Shown: piece after piece, positions 1 through 10,157 of the stretch
Position numbering within the stretch: position 1 is the first letter of the stretch
How the letters are laid out: each line of letters starts with the position of its first letter
From: Ficedula albicollis
Taxonomy: Eukaryota; Chordata; Aves; Passeriformes; Muscicapidae
Direction of reading: 5' to 3'
Length of the DNA stretch: 64,000 bases
NCBI RefSeq assembly: GCF_000247815.1
Contig: NC_021674.1
Location: forward strand, 28,646,901-28,710,900
Program-made: the position numbers and the translations under genes
Notes under the pieces: model-generated
Told to the model about the DNA's origin: nothing
Databases searched by the model: none
What the model saw: only the letters and a program-made list of their open reading frames with translations

Positions 1-349
1 ACAATTGTTTGTGCTTTTGCTCATGAGACTCTCTTTTGCAGAACATGATACTTCTACCCAGGCCAGGACAAAAAAAAATCTTGCTGCTGTGAGAACACTT
101 GAGCTCCCTCTTGGCTTCACTCCCTTGAAAGACAGAGTCCATCCAAAAGGAAAAGCCCACTTGTTGAGGATACATTTCTTTTTTAATAAAAGGATGTGCA
201 TGAGCCTTAAATGAATCTTTGCACGTATTGGTATTTGTTTTCTGTTTTTCTCTTTGTAATCTGACTCCTCTTTTCTCCCTCTTTTCCTTTTCTCTTGCCC
301 TCTCCTTGTAGTAGCCCTGCCTCAAAATAGGTCTTAGGCTCCTCAGTTT

Positions 350-459
350 GGCTTTTCTCCTCTGAAGAAAGAATCTCTTCTCAAATCTCATGTGAAAAAT
401 GGTATGGCTTTTCTCCTCTGAAAAAATAATCTCTTCTCAAATCTCATGTGAAAAATGGT
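350..459. repeat. Tandem duplication, 2 copies of about 56 bp
   Basis: Copy one is 350-405 and copy two 406-459, head to tail. They differ by a few bases in the AAGAAAGAATC versus AAAAAATAATC part. The unit is unique-looking DNA, not a simple repeat, so this is a local segmental duplication or an assembly duplicate. Confidence 0.9.
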
Positions 460-902
460 TGCAGAAACATGCAATCTCTCAACATCCAGAGGTAGAGGCT
501 GTGAGGAGAAACATGGATTTGAAAGGTGATGGATGTGTTAGCTCTGTGTCAGTTTGCATCAGTGATGCTGTCTATGCCTACATGCCTATGCATAGATTGG
601 AAGCTCTAAAGCTTGCTTTCAATCCCTGAACCCCTGAATTTGTGCTGCATGTGTGCCATGCACTTTGTCAAGCCTCTCCACAAGAGCTGATTTTCTAGTG
701 CTAGCACTGATCCTGTACCATGGTGCCATGGACAATGCTGTGCTCAGCTAATCCTGAGAAGGAAAAGAATTCTACACAGCTAATATTTCTCTATCAAGTT
801 TTTTTTTACTGCTTCTAGCGATTAGTTCTGAAGTTTTGGAGGCTAATATATGTGATTAATACACACATATAAAATCTATAATCTCTTCTGCTAGTAGTTT
901 TA

Positions 903-1136
903 TTTGTTTTTTCCTTTAATCTTTTTTTTAGTTATATAATATGGCTGGATGTAATGGGTAATATTCAGGTGTGATAGGGTGTTGCTTTAGTTTAGTACTT
1001 TGAGAAGCTTAAGAGGGAATTTGTTTTTTCCTTTAATCTTTTTTTTGTAGTTATATAATATGGCTGGATGTAATGGGTAATATTCAGGTGTGATAGGGTG
1101 TTGCTTTAGTTTAGTACTTTGAGAAGCTTAAGAGGG
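903..1136. repeat. Tandem duplication, 2 copies of 117 bp
   Basis: Copies at 903-1019 and 1020-1136 are nearly identical, with a small insertion at the end of the T-run in copy two. Each begins in a T-rich stretch and ends at an AAGAGGG motif. No coding content. Confidence 0.92.
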
Positions 1137-1729
1137 CAGCAGTTTCTCATTTTTTCAGTCATGTTCTATGGATAATTATATTGGAATAATAAGAATGAGT
1201 GATGTGAATTTGATCATTTATCCAAGACCTCATAGCACAGGGAAACAAAAATTTGCAAGTAGGTGCTGTATTTTGAGTCAGTTTTTAGTATGCAGGTGAC
1301 AAGAAAATATTTTTCAATAGTTTAAACTAGAGATGGAATAAAAATTAGCCAGAAAAAACTTAGGTGCATATAAAACTGGACAACAAAAGGAAAAAATTAG
1401 GAGGAAGATGCTTTCTTGTGAAGTCATCAAGCATAGGTGACATCCACCTGTGGTCTACAGCTAAGACACCATTGCTGCTGTATAAAGTTAGGTTAAACTC
1501 TGGACACCAGTGGTCAAGTATTGCAAACCTGAAACTCGAGTTTTAAGGGATAATTTGCCTGCAAATACTGGGGTTACTTCTTTCAAGAGCAGGAAAGTGG
1601 ATTAGGCTGACAGGAGAGCAAACTTGTCATGATTTCTAAGGTCCAGCAGTGAGGACAGAAGGATCCAGTAATTTTTGGAGCACAGCTCATGGCATGTAGC
1701 AAGGTCTGAGAAGTGTGATGGATCTGGAA

Positions 1730-1783
1730 AGAAGGGAAGGAGGTGGGGGAGGAGAAGGAGGAGGAGGAGGAGGAAGAGGGGGG
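1730..1783. repeat. GGA-rich purine tract
   Basis: An almost pure purine stretch dominated by GGA triplets. On the opposite strand it gives the proline- and leucine-rich open frames at this place, which are not genes. G-runs could support G-quadruplex or triplex structure on the plus strand. Confidence 0.85.
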
Positions 1784-2403
1784 CTCCTCTGTGTCCCTGC
1801 CACCATGCAGATAAGGGCACTGGACATGGCAGTGTTTATTAGCCTTCCCTCAAAATCAGTGATGCAGGTTGCCAAGGGGTAAGTTGGGGATTCACAGTTT
1901 TGCTCTCCTGATGGAAACACTGAGTGTGGCTTAATCAATCACATGACAGGCATATCAGGTTTATTAACTTGTTTCCAAGTGTGATCACCAATGGACAAAG
2001 TAGAAGAAAGTGACAGACTTGATTAGCTGAGCGTAAAATACATGCAAATAGACCATTTTTTTAGTCTGGCTAAATGTGTGCAACATTTTTATAACATATC
2101 CACTCTACATACAATGCAAATATCAACTTCCATGCCCTACACAAGTAAAACAACATCAAATTCACTGTTTGCCACATAGAACACTTCATAAATGTCCATA
2201 AGGATTTTGGTTTGTGGTTTGTCTTCCCAAAAGCTGGAAAATAAAGCCCATGTCCAGTAGCTGGAATAAAATAGGTGTTCTCTATGAAAGCATTTTTCTC
2301 TCCTGCAGTTCTACCAGCATCTCATGAATAGATTTTGAGGGTTGAAATCTGACTACCCAATTCTTCAAGAAAGATCTAAATGGGAAAGTTGTTTTGATAG
2401 TTT

Positions 2404-2433
2404 AGAAAGAAAGAAAGAAAAGAAAGAAAAGAG
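2404..2433. repeat. AAAG microsatellite
   Basis: Short imperfect (GAAA)n/(AAAG)n tract, about 30 bp. Confidence 0.85.
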
Positions 2434-3384
2434 ATGGGAGTTTTCTGGAAGGCTGGAGCAGATTATCAGCAGCTTAATAGCCTCACCAATCATCATCATC
2501 ATCCTCATCTTCACAAAAAACCTGAATCTACTCTTCACTCTATCTTTCTACTGAATTACTGAAACAGCTCACTGTATATCGACTATTATTTCTTCAACTT
2601 CTGATTTAACTGTCCTCATAATCTGCTGTAACCCAAATATTCTAAATACTGATATCCCACATCTTTTGTAATATGTAACCCTTTAGCATCCAGAAATAAA
2701 CTGTAGACTTTGGACTGTTTACCTCGTTAACATGAAGAGAAGGATGTAGAGTTAGGTTTCACAGAGATTTCAACTTCAGTGCCAAGCATAATGAAATACC
2801 TAAACCCCCCTCCAATAAAACTGAATCAATAAAAATATAATCTTATACTTTCAAATACATCTGAGCAGTAGGTAGGTTTAGGAGAAATCAGTGGAAAAGA
2901 AGAGGTTTTGATGAAGACAAAAATCAATTCCCAATAACACTGCTCCCCTTTCCCTCTTTGGAGCAGCCTGCGTTGCCATCACTGCCAACTGTCAGAGCAG
3001 AGACTGTCCTACGAGCTGTGACATCTCCCATGTGCACATCACTAATTATCTGCAGCAGGGAAGCATGTTCAGATTTTAACTACACAAAATAACAGCCCAA
3101 GCGTACGGATTATGACATGAGACAAATTTTAACATCTTGGAGTCATAAAGAGTTGGTAGCTGTGGCATTCCCCAGCCTACACAGAGAACAAGGTGAATGT
3201 TTTGGAGTGTTAATGCTTATGATTTCCAGGTGTCCCAGGGGCTTTGCAAAGGGAGAGTGAAATTTACTGCAGCTCCTTGAACTAACCACAAAATCTGGGC
3301 ATCACTGCTGTTCCACTAAAGGGTATAAACAGTGCAGAGGTTTTCTGCATGTGAGTGGGCTCCTGATGAAGTGTGCTCCTTGGG

Positions 3385-3505
3385 TAGTAAATAGAATTAA
3401 ACCCCATTTACAGATGAAGGAAGAGAAGCATTAAAGGATGAAATGACTTGTCCAAACTCAAAGTGATACCTAAGAAAATCTGGCAGATATTCCAAAAATC
3501 CCCCT
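3385..3505 (-). mobile_element. MIR-like ancient SINE, reverse orientation
   Basis: The stretch has the order of landmarks expected for the reverse complement of a MIR core: a CCCATTTACAGATGAAGGAAG block, then an AAATGACTTGTCCAAACTCA block, then a tail towards a CTGGCAG segment. Divergence from the consensus as I remember it is high, as expected for a SINE that predates birds. Alignment to a repeat library would confirm it. Confidence 0.65.
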
Positions 3506-3527
3506 ACACTCATTAACTTTTTTCTGG

Positions 3528-3905
3528 AATCATAGAATCACAGAGTGGTTGAACTTGGAAGGGACCTTTGGAGGTCACTGGGGCTAGTCCCTCCTACTCA
3601 AGCAGGACCTCCCACAGCTCCTTAGGACCTTGCCCAGATGTGTGCCCTTCCAGTATCTCCAGGGGTGGAGGCTACAATCTCTCTGAGAAACCCATGGCAA
3701 TGCTCAGTTATTCCTACAGTACAAAAGGTCTTCCTTATGTTCAGAAGGATCTTCCTTCTGTCCTACCTATTCTTTTTCTCCATTCACCAGTTATCAGGAC
3801 TAGTGCCAGATAGACTGATGAGCACTGTGGCTCTTTGGCACCTTCACAAATTCGGAATAAATTCACTGCAAGTTGTACATTTCCCCCACGGAAAGAAGAT
3901 GATGT
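3528..3905 (-). mobile_element. CR1 LINE 3' end, 5'-truncated
   Basis: Begins with the reverse complement of the CR1 3' terminus (AATCATAGAATCACAGAGTGG, followed by the ACTTGGAAGGGACC block). It continues through the known CR1 3' region, read backwards: 'cagcaggacctcccacagc', 'ctccaggggtggaggc' and 'tcttccttatgttcagaagg'. It is non-autonomous and too short to encode reverse transcriptase. The two open frames inside (81 and 90 codons) are spurious. The right boundary is uncertain because similarity fades after about 3830. Confidence 0.85.
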
Positions 3906-3977
3906 GGTAGTTCTCCACCTTGGTAAGGCCAGTGAAGATATGCAATAGATTTTTTCATCATAAATTATAAAATCTTG

Positions 3978-4265
3978 ATCTACTTCTCACTCTACTGTCT
4001 GTGCTGTTAATTAAGGCCTGGTCAGTACAAAGAAAATTCATACTTACACACTCCATACATCCAAATTAAGTGAGCAGGTCTCTAGCCACCTTTCCCTTCT
4101 CGTCAACATAATTTCACTTTATTTTAATCTACTTCTCACTCTACTGTCTGTGCTGTTAGTTAAGGCCTGGTCAGTACAAAGAAAATTCATACTTACATAC
4201 TCCATACATCCAAATTAAGTGAGCAGGTCTCTAGCCTTCTCGTCAACATAATTTCACTTTATTTT
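3978..4265. repeat. Tandem duplication, copies of 149 and 139 bp
   Basis: Copy one 3978-4126 and copy two 4127-4265 are nearly identical. Copy two lacks 9 bp after the TCTCTAGCC motif. The indel shows the copies are not perfect clones of each other. Confidence 0.9.
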
Positions 4266-7161
4266 TCAATCATTAATTCTAAAATCACATTGCTTTTTCT
4301 TGATCCATCACTGCAAATCTTTTAAACCTATTAACATCCTTCACAGCTCTTCTTACCTTCTCACCTTGACTGGTGTCATTTTTGTTGGTGCTTTTGTTTT
4401 GGTCCATACCAGGAATGCCACATGCTGCTGTGAGAATCATCTTAATTATTCCTTAACACTTCTGTATGAATTTCTTCATGTTGTTCAGTGACATAAGTTC
4501 CTGTTATATGTGAGATACTGAGAGAGGGATAAGGGCAGCAGGAATCTGTTGGAATATTTAGAGTTGAAAAACACTCAGACTCTGCCTTCTGACTCTCCAG
4601 ACTAAAGTCCTGCTCAATTGCCAGCTCTCACCCACTCCTCTTCTTGCTTGAACTCTGCTATTTAATCATTGCTTCACACATTATTTCATGAACTTAGCCT
4701 CTGTTCTCTGGTGTACATAATGAGAATGATTATGTCTGAAATCCATTTAAAAAAAAATATGACTTTTGTGATATATTCTGCCGTCTCTTTGCTTGTTTCT
4801 CCCCTTTTCTTCCCCCATCTTTTTCGTCAGTGATGACTCGTTGGTGAGAACACCCTGAAAAGATCCATAAAGTGGCTTTCAAGAACTCAGCCTGGTGAAA
4901 GCATTCTGTAAATATCTGGATTTGGCTTTAGACATGCTTGATCCCAGCAAGAGCCAGTGGGAGGAGAGAGAAAAATGAAGCAAATCTCTGCTCTTCATGA
5001 ACTAAGAAAGCCCTAGAAAGCCTCTTTGTTCAAGTGGAGGGAAAATTCCTAAATGACAGAGAAAACATGGGAATATCATGCCATGCTCTATAGTCACTGT
5101 GCAGGCATGGTGATTTTAGTGTTTAGAGGGGCATGAGAAAATGTTCTAAAATCTTTTCTGGGGACTGAGAGGAATGTAGGGTTAGTTTGACTCTAATTGT
5201 CTAATGTATCATTGCACGACTATATCTACAGACCTTAAATAAATTCTTTGCTGGAGACAAAGTAGAATATCATTGTCTGGAGATTAGTTTTTAACAGTGA
5301 CCTCCTCTCTGGAGACAGTCAAAAGAAGCTGGTGATTAGGACTTAATTTTGTGAAAAACTGAATAGACAAGGTAACTTCTTGCCAACAGGAAGAGGAAGG
5401 ATGAATCAGTGAGGTACAGTATGTTCTCTGTCCCCATTAGGTCAATCAAAATTTGATACCTCAGTTTCCTCCTTTTATTAAAATTACAATAGTGAGCTTT
5501 CCTTTACACTTTAAAGAACAAGATCTACAGATTAAAAGAACTATTATTTTTGTTAGGCATTCATAAGGTAGGATTCTTCTTCAAATATATTTTCATGCAC
5601 ATTTCTTTTATTAGTTCTCTTTTTTCATATTTTTTTCCTAAGTATCTTCTCCTCTTATCCCTTTTGTTCCTCCTAAGGTCTTAGATGGCAACATTTTTCA
5701 TTACATTCCCTGCTTTTTTAATCTCTTTGTCTCCATTTATGTAAATTTAGCATGTGAACATGGAGTTATGAAAATCCTTGGAGCCTGCTTTAAAGTCTCA
5801 TGAAGGTCTAATTAAATATTGCACACTGGGAAAGATCTATTTTCCAATGTATGCGAAAAAATTAAATTGATTGACATGAACAGTAGGTCTCAAATCCAAT
5901 ATTTCCTGACATAATGCATTCCTGGTTAACTCAAACTTCAAAGTGTCTTCTTTCCTGTTGCACGTGGCATTTGACTCCATAACTGCCCCATTTCCTGTTT
6001 GTTTTGTTCATTTTGGATTTGAAGACCAGAGCTAAACATAAACCATTTTCCTCCTCTCCTGACTCCAGGCTGTTTGGTGATTGTTGTTATAATTATCATA
6101 ATTATTGCTACTATTGTCATTTTCTTGCATATTTTTTTCTACTGCTGTGTAAAGACAATGAGCAGCGAATGAGGAGAAGGCCTCTAATTCAGATCATCCC
6201 TTTATCACAACAAAAGTAAATCTCTTAAATCTAACTGAAAATCCACAATCAGCTGAGAACATCCATCAAATATGACAGCAATGGAGAAAAAATAAATTCT
6301 GCATCAACTTGCTTAATTCAAATAATCTGATGTAAAAATGTTTGTCATTTCATTACCATCCCAGACCAATTTGGATTTTGCTGGAACTCATTATTACTGT
6401 TAAACATAATCTCCAGGGGACACTTTTTTGCCTGAGGTGCAATGCTTCAGTTCATACTTCATAACACCTGGCTCTGGGTGAAATTACGTTTTGGCCCTGG
6501 AGGGATCGAAACCAGCCCGAATAGTGTTGGAAGATTTTACAGAGGTGGGAGCCAAAATGGTTTAGAGTAAGGACAGGAGAAAGTCCCTGGTACTCTCTGC
6601 CACCGAGCTGTGTGCACCCTCTTTGGTTTTTGTCCCCCAGCCTCTCTGCCACTCTGAGTTCTAGTGAGCCAAACCCATCTCAGGGCACCACTTACAGAGG
6701 ATGATTCCATGGCAATTGGATGACTCCATATTTCCCCTAGCCCTCTTAGCTTTGGGGGTTTAGAGTCGCAGTGGGAGGTTTTGTCAGTGGTTGTATGCAC
6801 GCTGACTCCAAAAAAATCTGAGGATGTCTGCTCAACAGGATGCTGTCCCTCAGAGCTCACTGATAAGTGCAATAGCTCGTTGGTTTGACAGGCAGGGAGA
6901 TGTGGATGGAGGAAAAAGGTGCTGTAGCCTGAAGAAGTTACTCTGCAGGAAATGTGCCCTCTCCTGGCCCGATTAAATTCCTTATCACCTTTTCAATGTC
7001 AAATGGAGAGACTGGAAGAAAATCTAGCTATGTTTAGGCATTTGTCTTGTTTCTTCCACTAGTGGCGTGGGAATGATGTTGTGGAGGGAATCCATGTGAT
7101 GCAGTTTTGGGTTTAGCCTTTTTTTCTTTTATATGTTCTCTGTATTCTTTGCACATATACT
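4266..7161. other. Non-coding stretch, no gene recognised
   Basis: Open frames are short (up to 111 codons at 6537-6872 on the minus strand) and resemble nothing I recognise. Part of 4600-4760 may be another very old MIR-like fragment, but the match is too weak to call. No other element was recognised. Confidence 0.55.
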
Positions 7162-7648
7162 TGTAGCTTTGTAGCCTATTGTATTAGCAGCTAGTTTTCC
7201 CAGTAATTTTCCATGGCCTTTCATTAGTAGCTGGATCTTCCATGACTTTTCCATGGCCATTCCCTAAGCAGAAAGACAAAAAAAATTCCAGAGCTCCAAC
7301 CCCCAGGGGTACAAGGCCCCAGTCCTATCTTGGCTTTTCCTGGGAACCAAGGCTGAGAACAACTCTTCGAGATACATTCTCGTGGACAAAGCACAGCTAG
7401 TGCTGAGGAGGGGGGACTCCAATGAAGGGGCTTGACCTGGGGGAAAATTGCATCACACTTGTCCTCCTAATTGGTGCTTTTAAACAATTATGCTGATTTC
7501 CAAAAAGCTATAAATGTGTACTCATCCTCGTAGGGGTGAGCATTTGAGGACATCTTTCCATAACTGCTCTGGAGGCCTTCATTAAAGATCTTCTTTTATA
7601 TTATCTCCTTATTAAAATTAGTTTCATTTCCAGGCTGGGAAAAAGGCA
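7162..7648 (+). mobile_element. Probable solo LTR of an avian endogenous retrovirus
   Basis: A 487-bp element starting TG (7162) and ending CA (7648). It has promoter-like TATAAA at 7509-7514, an ATTAAA polyadenylation-type signal at 7581-7586, then a T-rich U5-like tail. It is flanked by 5-bp near-repeats ATACT (7157-7161) and GTACT (7649-7653), a possible target-site duplication with one mismatch. The U5 end reappears at 9186-9255, showing it is a repeated family. Family assignment comes from remembered similarity to bird LTRs. The left boundary rests only on the TG and the imperfect flanking repeat. Confidence 0.65.
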
Positions 7649-9055
7649 GTACTGACATGAGAGTATTGTAAAGCAGGTCTTAAGTGCCTCTAACTAAAAA
7701 AGACTGGAAACTGCCATACCAAAGGGAGCCTCAAACTTTAAGAAAATTATTGACAAAGTTGGAGGTAGGACCTCTATAGTGTCACTTCTAATGATCAAAA
7801 AATGGAAACAAACAGTAAATAGAGACCTTAAACCACTGGATTAAAATGCAGATTCTTCCTTGCTATTTCAAGCACAGCTTCATGTAACCAGTTTGTTATC
7901 AGCCTCTGTAGTGAAATACTCACTCCCTTAGAACATTAAATAATAGACAGTAGCAAGAGTCAATATACAAACCTACAAAGACCCATTATATGACAGGTAA
8001 TATATACCTGATGTGATATATAGAAAACAGCCACAGCCATGAATAGATGCACATACTTCTTAGTATCCTAGTTCAAATTGAAATGTAACAAAATTTTATG
8101 CTGAACCCCATAGTGTAAGGAAACAAAAAATACGTATCTGTGTAATGAGGGTCTACTGTGAATTTCCCCTGAATGCTTAGTGCATTAGTGGTTTAGTTAT
8201 GAAGAATTTCTTTGCTATAAAACTATTAAACAAACCATCTTTGCATGCAGTGAATACCTGGATTCTGCAAAAGACATTGGTATAAACACATAGCCAGTCT
8301 TCATTTACTCTTTAAGGAGGGAAAGCTTATGATGCAAAATTCAATTAACTTTCAAGTATGACTTGCTTCAGAAAACAGGAAACTTTTATCTTTCACATTT
8401 ATTGGAGGAACAGCCTACTCAGACTGATGGCCATCTGCCATTAGGTCTTCGAGGCTGAGAATAAAAGAGCCTTTGTGGGTCTTGTGATTTAGGAAAAAAC
8501 TGATCAGATTAATTCAGATCAGAAGATGAATCAAGAATATTAAAAAACTAACACTGATGAACCAAGAATAAACAACATTCCCTTCAGAAGAGAAGTCTGT
8601 AATCCAAGTTTAAGCCTCTCATGATCAACAGAGTTCTCTTCCTTTCCCATGCAGAACCCCCTAACATTTTAAAACAAATGTTCTACTGATTTAAACAAAA
8701 TTAATTTTTCTTCTGAAAAGTCACAAAATTTTTGTAATTAATATTTTGTTTCATATACTTACCTTTATAAGCAATGATGTAATTTTCTCAGAAGTGTTGT
8801 AATATTTTGATACACGGTGAATCATTTGCACAGTCTTCATCAATTTTGGTATTCCCTGTGTCATTAATACCTCAAAGCAGAGTTCAAAGAAAGAATTTAC
8901 TTCCTATTCTTAGCAACTATATTTCCATTCCATTCACAACTTCTAAATTATATATTTCCCTAAGTCACATGAATCAGTCTTTAAAATGTCATGGCATCTT
9001 ACCAAAAGTTTTCTTATGAAAAAAGACCATGCTCAAAAAGATTTCAAGCATCAAC
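7649..9055. other. Non-coding stretch, no gene recognised
   Basis: AT-rich sequence without recognisable genes or repeats, running into the assembly gap. No internal retroviral genes (gag, pol, env) are seen between the LTR at 7.2 kb and the LTR tail at 9.2 kb. Confidence 0.55.
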
Positions 9056-9096
9056 NNNNNNNNNNNNNNNNNNNNNNNNNNNNNNNNNNNNNNNNN
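9056..9096. other. Assembly gap (41 N)
   Basis: Run of N at 9056-9096, with a further single N at 9185. Sequence between and just after them looks misjoined (see 9098-9184 and 9186-9255). Confidence 0.99.
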
Positions 9097-9097
9097 A

Positions 9098-9184
9098 TGT
9101 GGTCAGTGTTGTATGAACTTTAGAGCAGGTTAATAGAGCACAATTCATTTTTCTGGAAGGAAGGCATTGTTAGTTTGTGATGGT
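9098..9184. repeat. 87-bp copy of 10071-10157 at a gap edge
   Basis: Matches 10071-10157 over 87 bp with two mismatches, and stops exactly at the single N (9185). This is the pattern expected when a contig end or an allelic copy is placed at the wrong side of a gap, though a real 973-bp-spaced duplication is possible. Confidence 0.9.
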
Positions 9185-9185
9185 N

Positions 9186-9255
9186 AAAAATCTTCTTTTA
9201 TAATACCTCCTTGCTAAAATTTCTCCAGTTTCATTTCCAGGTTGGGGAAAAGGCA
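9186..9255 (+). mobile_element. 3' tail of a second LTR, same family as 7162-7648
   Basis: Aligns with the last roughly 65 bp of the LTR at 7162-7648 (AATCTTCTTTTATA, then TTTCATTTCCAGG, then AAAAGGCA) and diverges immediately afterwards, which independently fixes the LTR 3' end. The 5' part is missing; it probably lies in the unresolved sequence around the N positions. Confidence 0.7.
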
Positions 9256-9683
9256 ACACTTGCAGGCTGGTCATGGGCCATGATGAGGAGAGTTCTCCTT
9301 CCACTTCTGGACAGGTGTCTTTGTGCTATGTGTCGCAGGAATGTGCTACCATGCAGTCTACAGAATAAACACTCTACAGTTTTTATACTTGGATAAAAGA
9401 TGTTAGCATTCTATGAACAACTAAAGCTAGTTTAGCTAAACTGCTGAACTTGAGGTCTAAATAAGTAATCACATTTGTGCACAGAACTAATTTTCATGCT
9501 CTTGCAAGCATCTTCCCTTTCACCCCTAATCTGCCAGGCATTTCCAGGCAACTCAGTGTTTCACACTGGAGAGGACTGCATATCAGTATTGGCTGAAAAA
9601 ATTATGACATGAAGTTTATGATCCTTCAGATCAAATCTCTTGACAAACATTATACAAATCCTACTCATCAATAATAAAAGATT

Positions 9684-9761
9684 TGAGTTTAGAGGTCTGC
9701 AAGATGAAGATAATATATAGGATGAGTTTAGAGATCTGCAAGATGAAGATAATATATAGGA
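9684..9761. repeat. Tandem duplication, 2 copies of 39 bp
   Basis: Copies 9684-9722 and 9723-9761 differ at one or two positions (AGAGGTCTGC versus AGAGATCTGC). Confidence 0.9.
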
Positions 9762-10070
9762 GAGGGAAGCAGAGAATTCATAGAAATTATGATGCTAAGT
9801 TCTGCTTGGAAAGAAATCACAAACAAAGATGAATTACCATGTAAAGGATTTCTGAAAGAGTACCACTGCTATTCTAATATTCTAAATCAGTCAGTCCTTG
9901 CACTGTCAGTGTTAGAGTTTATGGACAAACAGAAGATACCAATTTGTAGCAGCTAGAAAGGTGTGGGTTTTTTCCCTTTGGTTTTCAGACACAGAAGGGG
10001 CGCTTGCAGAAACCCTTGCTTTAGGAATTTTTGCCACAGAAAAGTCACAGCTGCTTTGTGAGCTGCTATC

Positions 10071-10157
10071 TGTGGTCAGTGTTGTATGAACTTTAGAGCA
10101 GATTAATAGAGCACAATTCATTTTTGTGGAAGGAAGGCATTGTTAGTTTGTGATGGT
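10071..10157. repeat. Second copy of the 87-bp segment at the gap edge
   Basis: Counterpart of 9098-9184, two mismatches over 87 bp. Its flanks here look continuous, so this is more likely the original location. Confidence 0.85.

Larger units (their letters stand above)
1..3384. other. Non-coding stretch, no gene recognised
   Basis: I see no gene here. Open frames are at most 83 codons, unrelated to any protein I recognise, and some are only readings of purine-rich simple repeats. The stretch holds two tandem duplications (350-459 and 903-1136), a GGA-rich tract and an AAAG tract, each listed separately. The rest looks like ordinary unique intergenic or intronic DNA. Confidence 0.6.
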
